Made by a program: the position numbers and the translations under genes. The notes below the pieces were generated by a model that did not search any database, was not told the DNA's origin, and saw only the letters and a list, made by a program, of their open reading frames with translations. A stretch of DNA of 63,332 nucleotides from Stentor coeruleus (lineage: Eukaryota > Ciliophora > Heterotrichea > Heterotrichida > Stentoridae). The stretch spans positions 1-63,332 of the forward strand of contig MPUH01000349.1 in assembly GCA_001970955.1 (NCBI GenBank), read 5' to 3'. Below are positions 38,800 to 48,951 of the stretch, piece after piece. Numbering within the stretch: position 1 is the first letter of the stretch; the number at the start of each line of letters is the position of its first letter.

Positions 38800-39904
38800 T
38801 TATTACATGCTTAGAAATATTTATATAGTAATAAGGGTAAGACTTAAATATTAAAATCATATATAAGAGTTAATTATATAATATGTTGCATTTTGTATGC
38901 TTTTCGGCTATCAATATTATATTTTAATATAACTAGATTTGATATAAAGCGTTGAATATTATAAGGATTGGAGCTGTCTGCTTTTATTTGAGCATGCCAA
39001 TAAGATGCTTTAAAACTTGTGTAAAAATTTAATATAATGGATAAGTTTTTGATGTGATTTTAAATCAGGCACGCAATTTTATTAAAGATTATAAGGAAAA
39101 TGATAATTTCACACTTATGGTGTAAAAATAGGGTATCAACAGAAGGGCAATTATTTATTTTGAACTCAAACAACACTTTATCCTTAAAGAGTTATTTAAA
39201 AAAATATTGGAAAGAAATTTATTATGTTTTCTTTTTAAAAAATACCCTGTATTTCTTTAAGTCTTTTCTATTCCCTGGATTTTTTCGCAATTCAAACATA
39301 AAAATTATATGGAGCTAGAAGAATTCACAAAGAATAGTATCTAGCTATGAAATTTTGAATAATGAAGCAATAATTCAAGAGAATTTCTTTTTTTAACTAC
39401 ATGATAAACTAAAGGGTCAAAATTAGCTGTAAAGTGGTGTGTACAGCATTCTTTAATGAATAATTCAATAAATTGCTTTCATGCAATCGGCTTTCTAACC
39501 TTAGCAAAGATAATTGTTTAGTTGACGGCTATATTAGAAATGCTGCGTGTGCAGGTTTGCAAGATAAAATCGATTTCCCCTTCTATTGATATCTTATTTC
39601 CATACCATAAGTATAAAATTATCAGGAAAATTATTATTTTGCAGCTTCATAGCTAATACTATATTTCTTATTTGATAACTGAATGTAAGTTTCTTACACC
39701 TTGTCATATTAAACATATAAAAGCATTTAATTTAATTATCACATAAATTCATATATTATATAATCCGTTCTTTGTAATAAAGAAGATAATGTATATTATT
39801 CACATAAAATATTTTAAAATTCCTTCTGAAGTACCTAAAAAAGTTACTAAATTTAACTAATTATCAATTTTTAGCATATATTATAAAACTACAAAATATT
39901 TAAT
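38800..39904. other. Divergent intergenic region
   Basis: About 1.1 kb between the RBR-PARP start and an unknown plus-strand gene. It holds one possible coding relic, at 39100-39318, listed separately. The rest is AT-rich. Confidence 0.4.
39100..39318 (+). pseudogene. Possible PH-domain fragment
   Basis: A 72-codon frame includes EGQLF, then LSLKSYLKKYWKEIYYVF and LKNTLYFFKS. This recalls the first two strands of a PH domain (usual pattern: G-x-L-x-K, then W-K-x-R/E-x-Y-x-V, then L-Y-Y/F-F-K-S). The rest of a PH domain, about 60 residues including its C-terminal helix with a Trp, is absent. Probably a gene remnant; chance similarity is possible. Confidence 0.3.
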
Positions 39905-40771
39905 ATGGGTAAATGCTTAAGCAAAGAAGCCAAACTTGCAAAAATTAGTCGGTTAACTTTACAAGAATATATTGAAAATATAAAAAGAGCAACTTCTCAA
40001 AGACGAATGACATTAGTTTTATTTCAAAACTTAAGCAATTTAGTTGACCATGTGGAGATGGAAAAGGCTGAAGTTGTAGATAATATAATTGAACAAAAAC
40101 AGTTTATAAAGATTATTAAAGAAACTGTTGATATAAACTCAAGCAAAATTTACTCTGAGTATCATAGATATTTCAACGCCCGCAAAGCATTTAGAAGCAA
40201 TACTGAATACCTAAAAGATTATATCGACACAATAATATCCCAAGTTTCATCTTTAAACATAAACATCAAGCGTTTTCCTTACAAACTCTCGACAAAATAT
40301 CTAATCACAGAAAGTGTCTATGCAAAATCTTTACAATACTATTCAAGCAGCCGTAAAATAAATAAAGTCTTACGCAAAAGCATGATCCAAGCATTTAAAA
40401 ATAGAGAAAAATGGTCAGAGTCTGTTCAAAAGGATCAAGCTATAGATATTATTAAATTCATGCTAGAATATTGGAAAAAACTATTTAGAAAAAATGACAT
40501 TGAAAACTTTTCAGAACTCATACAAGCAAAAGGCTTTGAAGGAGAATGCATAATGATGGAATTTAAGGTTAATGAATGCGATGCTTTTTTAGGATTAGAT
40601 GATTTGGGGTTTTATAGCAAAACACATATAGATGAATCAGTTGAAGAGTTTCAAAAAGTGTATTTTGGGTATATGAATAGAGCAGTAAGCAAGTTGGATA
40701 CAAGTATTAATTGCAAAGACTTTGGATCGTTTGGCTTGCTTAAGCTGAAAGAAATGCAATCATATATATAA
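39905..40771 (+). CDS. Hypothetical helical protein with acylation motif
   Basis: A 288-residue protein starting MGKCLSKEAKLAKI, a myristoylation/palmitoylation context followed by basic residues. The body is all-helical (LQEYIENIKRATSQRRMTL, QAIDIIKFMLEYWKKLF) with no Cys pattern, membrane span or known motif. The layout is that of a peripheral membrane protein anchored by its N-terminus. Family unknown. Confidence 0.75.
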   Translation: MGKCLSKEAKLAKISRLTLQEYIENIKRATSQRRMTLVLFQNLSNLVDHVEMEKAEVVDNIIEQKQFIKIIKETVDINSSKIYSEYHRYFNARKAFRSNTEYLKDYIDTIISQVSSLNINIKRFPYKLSTKYLITESVYAKSLQYYSSSRKINKVLRKSMIQAFKNREKWSESVQKDQAIDIIKFMLEYWKKLFRKNDIENFSELIQAKGFEGECIMMEFKVNECDAFLGLDDLGFYSKTHIDESVEEFQKVYFGYMNRAVSKLDTSINCKDFGSFGLLKLKEMQSYI

Positions 40772-41116
40772 TCAGAATAATTTTATTATTTAAGTCTTGA
40801 GTTATAAAGCATCATTTTATATACTTTTTAAGCATATATCTATTAGGATACATATTGTATTTAGAGATAATATTGTGGAATTCTAATATTTAGTTCGTTA
40901 TAAGTAATCTAATAATACAGATAATTATATTGTAATCACATTTTAATCTATGCAAAAATGATTACCAATATAATATTATATAAATCTAAAACTTTCTTTA
41001 AAATTATATATTTGTATTAGCTAAAAATCCTCATATTTTATATAATTTTCTACATCATCTTTCCTTTATTCTTTTAATTATCATGAACTTTTACTAATAT
41101 AGTAAATTAAAAAACC
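40772..41116. other. Convergent intergenic region
   Basis: 345 bp, very AT-rich, between convergent 3' ends. Nothing else is seen. Confidence 0.4.
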
Positions 41117-41926
41117 TTAACTTGAATATAAGTGTTTTTCCCCATCAATAATCCCAATAAGATTTTCAAGTACTTTTTTCAAATCTTCATTCTGATTTCT
41201 ATATATCTGATTAGAATTACCTCCAGAAGCTTTCGCAGCAACAGGTGCAGGAATAACTGCAGGCACATTATAACTTTTATTTTTATGTTTATTCATCATC
41301 TTAATCTCTTCCTCATATTCTGCTAGGAATTTCTTTAAAGTCTCATTCCACTCTATAACTTGCTCAATTTTATCTTTAATCTCCTGATTTTCATACTTCA
41401 AAATCCTACAGTTCTCACAAGGACCCTCATTTGGTTCATCTTTAACATCATTTTGGAAGCTTGTAAATATAAAATGTGCACCAGATCGGCCAATGCTTAA
41501 AATATCATATATCGGTTTATTAATTTTATTTGGAATAATTTCTGAGTTATTTAAAACCCAATGAATTGCTTGTTGGTACTTTTTTTCAATGTCATCCAGG
41601 TTTTTTAAAGTTTCTGTAAGTTGAATATTTAAAGATAGTATTTTTTCTTGAAGGGTTTTGATATATTTTTGCTTTTTAGCTGAGAGAAATATAAGACATA
41701 GTTGCAAAGATTCTATATATGATGGTTTATTTTTTGTTAAGTCAATTCCACAATCGAATAATTGGTGGTTATTTGATTGACTAAATTTTTTGTGGCTGTC
41801 TATATGCTGAGAGCATATACTAGCTTTTGGTTCAATGCAGGAGCAGATGTATCGAGCAGGCCTGCCACATAAGTTGCATGTCAGTCCAAAGCTGAAGTCT
41901 TCTGAGTTTTGCTTATAGGATTCCAT
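41117..41926 (-). CDS. B-box-like zinc-finger and coiled-coil protein
   Basis: A 269-residue protein. Residues about 17-56 carry a Cys/His pattern like a B-box: CNLCGRPARYICSC, then SICSQHIDSHKKFSQSNNH. Residues about 75-120 and 170-215 form coiled coils (YIKTLQEKILSLNIQLTETL). A second Cys pair lies in EGPCENCRIL. The same finger pattern occurs in the protein at 50539-52467, so they belong to one local family type. A TRIM-like architecture without the RING is one reading, with no further support. Confidence 0.7.
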   Translation of the reverse strand: MESYKQNSEDFSFGLTCNLCGRPARYICSCIEPKASICSQHIDSHKKFSQSNNHQLFDCGIDLTKNKPSYIESLQLCLIFLSAKKQKYIKTLQEKILSLNIQLTETLKNLDDIEKKYQQAIHWVLNNSEIIPNKINKPIYDILSIGRSGAHFIFTSFQNDVKDEPNEGPCENCRILKYENQEIKDKIEQVIEWNETLKKFLAEYEEEIKMMNKHKNKSYNVPAVIPAPVAAKASGGNSNQIYRNQNEDLKKVLENLIGIIDGEKHLYSS

Positions 41927-42162
41927 TTTTCATATCCTAAAGAATTGCATTCGTTTGTGTAATATCAGTTGTATATAAAATCCTTTGGCTATAAAAACAT
42001 GAGTTTTTTTTAGTTTTTACATGTAAATTCTAGGAAAAATATTGATATCACTAATCCGAATGGTAAAAAAAATCATTATTTAGTTCTTTTTTACAATAAA
42101 ACTTTATATACGTTTTTTACTTTATTTATTATCAAAATAATATCGATTTCCTCTTATTATAT

Positions 42163-43014
42163 ATGCTCTCTCTTAAAATAGTGAAAAGCCTCTGCATAAA
42201 CTGCTCAAGCCAAGTACACTACAAAAGCTTATCTCGAAGTTTTTCAAGCTTCTCAACCCTCCTGGCTAAAAAAGACTGGTCTGGAGCTGTATCTTATCTT
42301 GAAAAGCATGACACATCAGAAAAACTTGACTTAGATAACCTAGACTTCCTTATGGGCAAGCTTTATTCAAATAACAAGCATTTAGAAGCATATAAACTTT
42401 TAATCCTTCTTCCTACACTTGGCAAAGAACCATCAGAACTTGACTACACATTAGCTATTGAAGTTAGTCTTAATCAAAACAGACTCAGTCAAGCTATGAA
42501 TGTGCTTTATCAAAGCCAGATATATGGAATCACACTAGATTCAGAAACTTATAGTGCATTACTTGGGGCATGTACAAAAGATACTGGTGCTAGGAATATA
42601 AAATGGATAATATCTTGTATGTATCGAGATCAAGCTATGATATCTATACAAACTTCTGTATCTATAATCAAGATAGGTATGCTACTTAAAGATTTTGGAC
42701 TCATAGAAAATGTCATAAAACTTATGCATCAAGCTAAATATGATTTTCCAATGAAATTGATTAATTCCTTTTTGCTTAAGAATGATAATGAGATGGAAGA
42801 GTATAAGTCACTTAAAAATGTTTGGAATGGGATTAACCAGAACTCGTACAGTGAAAATGTGAATAAGTTTAAAAGCTTTGAGACTAGTTTTAAAGACTCT
42901 GACAGGAATTCAAAGAAATCACCTTCATTTGAACTAGTGCTTTTGCCTAAGGAAATACAAAAGCAATTTGAGGATATTGATTCAGAACCTGATGAAACAA
43001 CATCTAGTGATTAG
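42163..43014 (+). CDS. Mitochondrial PPR-like protein
   Basis: The 283-residue protein starts with a Ser/Arg/Lys-rich, acid-free leader (MLSLKIVKSLCINC, then SLSRSFSSFSTLLAKK), a likely mitochondrial presequence. Helical hairpin repeats of about 35 residues follow, including YTLAIEVSLNQNRLSQAMNV and SETYSALLGACTK, close to the pentatricopeptide repeat consensus. PPR proteins bind organellar RNA. The last 60 residues are polar and acidic. It ends in TAG. Confidence 0.65.
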   Translation: MLSLKIVKSLCINCSSQVHYKSLSRSFSSFSTLLAKKDWSGAVSYLEKHDTSEKLDLDNLDFLMGKLYSNNKHLEAYKLLILLPTLGKEPSELDYTLAIEVSLNQNRLSQAMNVLYQSQIYGITLDSETYSALLGACTKDTGARNIKWIISCMYRDQAMISIQTSVSIIKIGMLLKDFGLIENVIKLMHQAKYDFPMKLINSFLLKNDNEMEEYKSLKNVWNGINQNSYSENVNKFKSFETSFKDSDRNSKKSPSFELVLLPKEIQKQFEDIDSEPDETTSSD

Positions 43015-43716
43015 TTAAATTTTTAATGAGATTTAGTTTTTAGAGTTTGGGTTTAAGGTTTAAGATTGCTTTATTGATGCTTGAGAAAGTATGATAAAAT
43101 GTATATAAAATACGATTTTTATTGATTTGAATTATATATACGTTGAGATATTAATGTAGTTTTATTAAAGTTAGGGTTTTAGGTTACATATAAGATTTTG
43201 AGAGATATAGCCTCCTGATCTTTATTTGCTCATTTTACATGATTATCTTATAAACATCTTTTTATTGCGTTATGCATATGAAAGAAATCTTAAGATTTTT
43301 TGCTGTAAGTAGGAAAAATATTATTCCTAGTAAACACCTGCATATAACAAATTCATCATTATAATTTTTATTTTTCTATATAAAACAATCTTTATAAACA
43401 TAAAAGTAATTCATCCACAAAATTATTCTAGTACCTTTCCCAGCTGCAGCAAAAGCATTCTTCTTATTAGATTAAGATTAATTTTACAAATATCGTTTAT
43501 TTGTGCTAATTAATACTTATTTACTTACATTACTATTAATCATATGATTTTCTTATCAAAATATTCTTGGGTAAATTATAGTCCTGAAATCCACACAAGG
43601 ATTTGATGCTTTTTTAATTGAGTGGAGTAAGCAATAATCATCATTCAAAATCCAAAACCTATTTCGTTAGCCAAATATTTTCAGGTATAATTTCTAATCT
43701 TTAAATGGTATAAAAA
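43015..43716. other. Intergenic region
   Basis: 702 bp, AT-rich, between two plus-strand genes. No frame or repeat. Confidence 0.4.
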
Positions 43717-44802
43717 ATGTTTTGGCTACTGATATATATTATAAACGCATTAAGCTGCGATGAAAATTGTATTCCATGTCGAGTTGAAGAAATAACATTT
43801 GTCAAGTAAAAATTATATAGAAACCCTTGCGATAATAGCATTTATAATATTCAAGATTCCTACAACTTTAATTGTGAAACTTGTTTATTAAACTCAACTT
43901 CAAACTCTGAATGCAATGTATTAATAAATCAAACATGTGAAGCAAATCCAAAGTGCGGGGAAAAATCTTTTTTAAGTAGTAGGGGCAATTTCGAAGTTGA
44001 GTCCTTACAAAAATCTTCGATTTGCTTCTGGTATATTAATTTGACTGATTTATCTTTAGACGAAATCAACTTAAACTTCCAATTTTCATCTTTGCTACAA
44101 GGAACTTTGCTTGTAGAAGCTTATAATTTACCTAATGGAATATTATTAAACCAAACAAGTCCTAGTCATTACCGAATAAAAGTAGAAAATTATAAACTTA
44201 GCAGTAGTCTTAGCCTACAAAACACAGACTTCCTAGTGCTAATTTATTACACAGGAAATTCTAATCAATACTATTCAGGAGTATCGGTAAAATGGGATAT
44301 ACCCAAAATCTCATCTAATACCTTAGGAACAACTTTGACAATCACAGCTTTATGCATAGCTTCACTTTTTTGTATAGGTTGTTGTGGTATTTTATGTCGA
44401 AGGTTTTATAAAACAGCTAATGGAAATGGAAGGATTTATAACCATAGTATAACAAGTTATCAACAAAGAACACGAAACTATGAAGTTATCCCGGAAAATT
44501 CAATAATTTCAGATACTGATATACAAAAGCACTTCCCAAAGCAGTTATTTAAAGAGAGTCTTTTGGAACTTGGAGAAATATTATGCTGTATATGCTTTGA
44601 AGAGTATTTGATATATAGATTTAATGTTGAAGGATATGTGAGGAAACTTCCATGTAAGCATGTTTTTCATAGTAAATGTATTGAGGAATGGCTTGTAGGG
44701 AAGATTATAAGTCCTAAATGCCCTTTGTGTAAATATAACCCGTTTACTATGGAAGCTGAGTTGGGTTTGGATAAGGTAGCTAGGATTGAAATTTCTAAAT
44801 AA
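43717..44802 (+). CDS. Single-span membrane RING-H2 E3 ligase with one 15-nt intron
   Basis: The start at 43717 gives a signal peptide (MFWLLIYIINALSC). After 89 nt a 15-nt intron (43806-43820) carries an in-frame TAA. Splicing joins FVK to NPCDNSIYNIQ and gives 1071 nt, 356 residues. The lumenal part is Cys-rich at its start (CDENCIPC, CETCLLN, CEANPKCGEK). A membrane span (about 215-237, LTITALCIASLFCIGCCGIL) follows. The C-terminal RING-H2 reads CCICFEEY, LPCKHVFHSKCIEEWL, CPLC. This is the standard build of membrane RING ligases on endosomal or plasma membranes. Substrate unknown. Confidence 0.88.
43806..43820 (+). other. 15-nt intron in RING-H2 gene
   Basis: GTAAAAATTATATAG contains an in-frame TAA. 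Its removal fuses the signal-peptide exon in frame to the Cys-rich exon. Same length and GTA...AG form as the PP2C introns. Confidence 0.9.
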
Positions 44803-45735
44803 TTATGTTATAACTTATTTGAAAGGAAAATAATGGTTTAATCTCGGAATTTTATGTCTTCAGCGAAGAAATTATTGAAGCATTTAGTTTTTAAGCTTCA
44901 TTGAGATTGAGAATGAGAGAAGACTAGAGTGCTAGCCTAATTATGCTTTATAATAAACAGCTCTGCTACTTATTTTAAGTTTCGGAGATTTTGGATTTTA
45001 TATTTAGGGCTATTGCTTCTTTGTTACAGTATTTGTAAGAAATCTTCTTCTTTTGGGTCAAGATAGAGTGTTGGCTTATACATATCGTATATTACTCGAT
45101 GGTTGTACTATACTGATTTATGTGTTACAACTGTTACGAAATATGCATTTGCACAGGATCACCCAGAAAATTCTCGATTTTTTTAATAGATTATCAGCTC
45201 TTGACTCAATTTGTTTCTTTATAATTTTATTTTGCGGAATACAAAAAAAATAATTTTATAAAAGTAATTAGAAATACAAAATCCTTACATCAAATACAAT
45301 GCAATTTATTAGGCTATAGAATATTATTTTTCAAGTATTTCATTATATATCAAAGTTGCCAAATCCTGCTCAGAATAATAATAAGACTAGGATTAATCAT
45401 GCATCTATGAGTATGATACAATATTTTAATCCATATATCTTCTTAAACATAATCTTTGGTCCTGATTGTAATTTTATTCATTAAGATGCATGAGAATTAT
45501 ATTTTTAATCGTTTCATAGTAGTCAGGTATGATTTGCAATATTATGTGTAATTTATATATAATTTTGATTTATTTAACAATACCATTTCTTTAAAAACTT
45601 GTTTTCACCCAAAAATATCCTTATTACTGCTTATATCTATACAAATGACCTACAATTTGTTATTAAATATATTCGCATATTTTGCCTTAATAATATACTT
45701 TAAGCTTATTGAAATATCTTTCTCTTAAGACTATT
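44803..45735. other. Convergent intergenic region
   Basis: About 930 bp between converging genes. A 66-codon frame at 45053-45253 has no support as a gene. Confidence 0.4.
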
Positions 45736-46434
45736 CTAATGACGAGTGACCATTAAAGAGAAGTTAAGACTTGCAGAATGGCGTCTTTTATGATATCTCG
45801 CTCTAAACTTTGACACACCAGCAGCGCAGGCTCCTCCTAGAATCGGGGCAATAATATAAATCCAAGCTTTTTTCATTTTATCATCAGTATTTGCATAGTT
45901 AGCTATTCCAAGGCCGAGCTCCACCGCAGGATTGACACAGTTTCTAGTAATGTGTCCTACAGTAAAAGCACAAGTCCCTAAAGTCATTGCAATCATCCCT
46001 CCTTCTAAAAAAAGTCCTCTTGTCGCTCTTCCTGCCATGTGTACATTCATACAAAGAAGCATTGTAAATAATAACTCACAGAAAAATGCTTGGCTTAATT
46101 TGACATCCTCAGTAATTTCAAAGAAAAAAGTGTATTTCCCAATACCCCAAGCTACCATACCAGCAAGTATCCCTGCACTTATTTGGACAGGAATGTTTAT
46201 AAGTAAGGTTATTAGCTGATTTTTTTCAAGTTTACCTTCTAGAAGATTTCTTGTTAAGACTGAAAGGGTGACAGCTGGGTTGAATTGAGCTCCTGAACGG
46301 AAGCATGTTATGCACATGCCCAACCATAAAATCCCACCAACGGCGAGAGGCTCACCTGCTGAGAGACCAACTGTCATTGTTAATAAAAACGTTCCTAAAG
46401 CTTCCGCAGCAAATCCTCTAATGTCAAGTTCCAT
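45736..46434 (-). CDS. Aquaporin (MIP family) with altered selectivity filter
   Basis: The 232-residue protein shows the six-span MIP layout: an ALGTFLLT helix, GAQFNPAVTL with the first NPA at 52-54, and CVNPAVELGLG with the second NPA at 168-170. In almost all aquaporins the second NPA is followed by Arg, which forms the aromatic/arginine constriction; here it is Val (V171). Pore selectivity is therefore hard to predict, as in AQP11-like channels. The C-terminal tail is basic (FRARYHKRRHS). Water or small-solute transport, perhaps in the contractile-vacuole or plasma membrane, is inferred. Confidence 0.88.
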   Translation of the reverse strand: MELDIRGFAAEALGTFLLTMTVGLSAGEPLAVGGILWLGMCITCFRSGAQFNPAVTLSVLTRNLLEGKLEKNQLITLLINIPVQISAGILAGMVAWGIGKYTFFFEITEDVKLSQAFFCELLFTMLLCMNVHMAGRATRGLFLEGGMIAMTLGTCAFTVGHITRNCVNPAVELGLGIANYANTDDKMKKAWIYIIAPILGGACAAGVSKFRARYHKRRHSASLNFSLMVTRH

Positions 46435-46954
46435 AATTTAATAATTTCTACACCATAACAATTACGTATATATTTTTTCAAAATGCCAAAAAGCACTTAG
46501 TAAACTGTTTCTTAGTAATCTTTGAGGATGATTTTAGGTGAAAAAATATATAAAGGTTTTATATTTATATATTCAGCCAACAAATTCTTGTTTATGCATA
46601 TAATATATTTAAAACATGCAAATATTAAACTTATCTGCATCTATTAATAATCATGTAATACTTAATCAATTTAAACTAATTCACTAACTTCCCAGTTACA
46701 ATATACAAGCCAATCCACAAAATTTGTCTCTTCATCAAAACCTCCACCAACTTCTATTTTCAATTCCTTAAACTTTACAAATAATCCATAACTCTCACTT
46801 AAAAATTTAATCTTCACTTATATCCTCCACTCTTTTTCAGCTCCTTTTCCAACTCATAAATTTCCTCTATATAAACTCCCTATCCTCAGTCTATTACTGC
46901 TGATCAAAATATATCTAAATTCTAATCTTCATTATAAAAAATCATCCTTAAAAT
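46435..46954. other. Divergent promoter region
   Basis: 520 bp between the aquaporin start and the EF-hand gene start. AT-rich, and T/C-rich on the plus strand near the EF-hand start. No frame. Confidence 0.4.
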
Positions 46955-47592
46955 ATGGGCATCAACTTCAATATTCCAGCGATCCCTGAATGCAAAATTC
47001 TCACCCAATGTAAAATCTCCTCAGGGACAATACAAGAAATCTCATCATTACTCAAGCTTTTCAATAGAAACAACAAAAAATTCTTCATGTCTTCAAAAAC
47101 TTTCTCTAAATTCTGTGGCAAAACCAAACTTAATCAGCAAAGCGATAAAATATTTTCTATGTTCGGTAAAGGAAACCCAGCTCGTGTAAGTATTTATGAA
47201 ATCTTATCAGGGATTATATTGTTTAGTTCTTTAGCATGGCAACAAAAAGCAAGTCTTGGATTCACTCTTTTTGATTTTGATTATAATGCAATTTTAAATA
47301 GAGATGAATTACAGATGCTTGTTTGTATGTATTGCAATTCGATATTAGTAATGACAAGGTTTAAAATTACTCCACCTGATTTGTATGAAGAATTAGGGAA
47401 AAAAAACGATGAAACTATTGAGTTGAATGAGTAAAATTTACTAAGGTTTTTGGCTTATTTGGCAACACAGAGCTATTTTGTTGCGTTTTTGAATGCGTCT
47501 ACGATTCTACCTCCGTTGGTGAAAAGCTTAACCAGCTTGCAGATTGTTAAGAAAAATGCGAGAAGTGTAACACCGGTTTTTTATAAAGAGTC
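46955..47592 (+). CDS. EF-hand protein, 5' part, with one 15-nt intron
   Basis: The protein starts MGINFNIPAIPE. A canonical EF-hand loop, DFDYNAILNRDE, lies near residue 115 (ligands D1, D3, N5, N9, E12), within a calcineurin-B/recoverin-like context (FSMFGKGNPARVSIYEILSG). A 15-nt intron at 47431-47445 carries an in-frame TAA. Splicing continues with NEFLAYLATQSYFVAFLN and then VKSLTSLQIVKKNARSVTPV, ending YKES. The last 21 codons are duplicated at the start of the following frame. Collapsing the duplication would give one gene, 46955-48084, of 346 residues. Calcium sensing is inferred. Confidence 0.75.
47431..47445 (+). other. 15-nt intron in EF-hand gene
   Basis: GTAAAATTTACTAAG removes an in-frame TAA and joins two coding stretches in frame (ELNE to FLAYLATQ). 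Confidence 0.85.
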
Positions 47593-47656
47593 ATGAAAAG
47601 CTTAACCAGCTTGCAGATTGTTAAGAAAAATGCGAGAAGTGTAACACCGGTTTTTT
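47520..47656. repeat. 63-bp direct duplication within EF-hand gene
   Basis: 47520-47582 recurs exactly at 47594-47656, with 11 bp (ATAAAGAGTCA) between. The codon phase in the two copies is the same, so deleting one unit (74 nt) fuses the two frames. No N is present. Confidence 0.92.
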
Positions 47657-48084
47657 CAACATTAAAAATCTCTAAAAATTTCATTGACCTACCTTCAGGA
47701 CGACTTCATAAACTAACAATCCTCACTTTAAAATCAGCTTTTGACAAACAATTTTTTTCATCAGAAGCTCAATCTCAAAAGCAAGTATCAGTACTTATTT
47801 TTGCTCAATCCCTAAAATCCATTCCAGATGTATCATCGTATGCATCACTCCTAGAAGATATTTCCATAGTCCATAACACCTTATCATTTCCAGAAATTCT
47901 CAGAATACTTTTTTCCGAAGCTTCTGAAGATCAACACAAGATCATTCAAAAATGGATTCAAAATTGGGAAAGCTCAAGGACTCCTAGTTCAACGACACTA
48001 AGAATAAGAAAATCAAGCAAAAGTCCTAACAATGCTAAAACTTATACAACAAAATTTAATAAAACTATTAAATCTGCCATTTAG
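47593..48084 (+). CDS. 3' part of the EF-hand gene, or a separate small gene
   Basis: A 163-codon frame whose first 20 residues (KSLTSLQIVKKNARSVTPVF) repeat the C-terminus of the upstream frame. It then continues with a helical, probably globular part (KLTILTLKSAFDKQFF, SVLIFAQSLKSIPDV) and a basic, Ser-rich tail. The shared segment and matching phase make it likely that this is the C-terminal half of the EF-hand protein, separated by a 74-nt duplication that is either an assembly error or a genuine disabling mutation. Confidence 0.6.
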   Translation: MKSLTSLQIVKKNARSVTPVFSTLKISKNFIDLPSGRLHKLTILTLKSAFDKQFFSSEAQSQKQVSVLIFAQSLKSIPDVSSYASLLEDISIVHNTLSFPEILRILFSEASEDQHKIIQKWIQNWESSRTPSSTTLRIRKSSKSPNNAKTYTTKFNKTIKSAI

Positions 48085-48514
48085 AACTTAACCGCTTTCA
48101 CTTATATACTTCTGTCTATTTAGTAAAACGCAATCCAATTCTGAGTAGTTTCCTATAAAATTAATCTAACTTATAAACATAAATAATCTATATCTATTTT
48201 TAAGGATCACACAAATAATATCAAATTATATATTAAAAACATAAACATAAGAAGTATGGAGACTCCAATAGCTCTCATAGACTTCGGCAAAACTAAATTC
48301 ATATTGAGTGCTTTTCTGAAGGTTATAACAATATAAATGCTGTTTAATATTACTAGAATATCCTTCAAAACTTTCTGGAATTAATTACTTTCCTGGAAGA
48401 GAAGTAGAAGCGAAAGAACTAAACCAAAAATAGAACAAACAGAAAAATATATAAATACAAACGAGATAAATGGTTTGCATAAAGCCGGCGATAACACTAT
48501 AACTAAACTAATAA
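48085..48514. other. Convergent intergenic region
   Basis: 430 bp. A 26-codon ATG frame at 48256 (METPIALIDFGKTKFILSAF) is the only hint of coding and is too short to call. The rest is AT-rich. Confidence 0.35.
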
Positions 48515-48859
48515 CTAATATATTAAAAACACTTCTCGTGCCTGTTCAACTATTCTATTCGACTCCGTCCATTCTTCACTTGAAGTGATTTCTTGATTAG
48601 TATCATTTTCCTTCATGAAATTGCACAAATCTTCTAAAGCATCTTGTAGCCTTTTTTTCGTATTTGGGATCATTTGAATTGTCTCTTGAAGCACCTCTTC
48701 TTGCTTTCTTATCGCATGTTCCCCACCATTGTTGTCCCTAAGTTTTTCAATTCGATCTTTATCTTTTTGGATTTCCTTCTGATAGGAATCATGCTCTCTT
48801 GTAATTCTTTTGACTACACCCGACTTGATTTTTAGTTGGCGCTTATTATCTGCTTCCAT
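48515..48859 (-). CDS. TBCA: Tubulin-binding cofactor A
   Basis: TBCA captures beta-tubulin during alpha/beta-tubulin folding. From the ATG at 48859 the 114-residue product reads MEADNKRQLKIKSGVVKRIT, aligning without gap to the animal TBCA start. The body has the three-helix pattern (KIEKLRDNN-like segment, IRKQEEVLQETIQMIPNTKK, LQDALEDLCNFM). Human TBCA has 108 residues. An ATG six codons upstream (48877) is less likely because it adds residues beyond the family start. It is head-to-head with the Mis18-like gene. Confidence 0.9.
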   Translation of the reverse strand: MEADNKRQLKIKSGVVKRITREHDSYQKEIQKDKDRIEKLRDNNGGEHAIRKQEEVLQETIQMIPNTKKRLQDALEDLCNFMKENDTNQEITSSEEWTESNRIVEQAREVFLIY

Positions 48860-48951
48860 TTTATATATTATATTCATTTTGATATGTGTTAGAAGAGATC
48901 GGTAAGTGGAAAAAATATGATACGCTTATAGGGGTATCTTTAGAAAATTAT

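Noticed and set aside
45053..45253. 66-codon plus-strand frame
   Set aside because: No family match or motif; lies between convergent genes.
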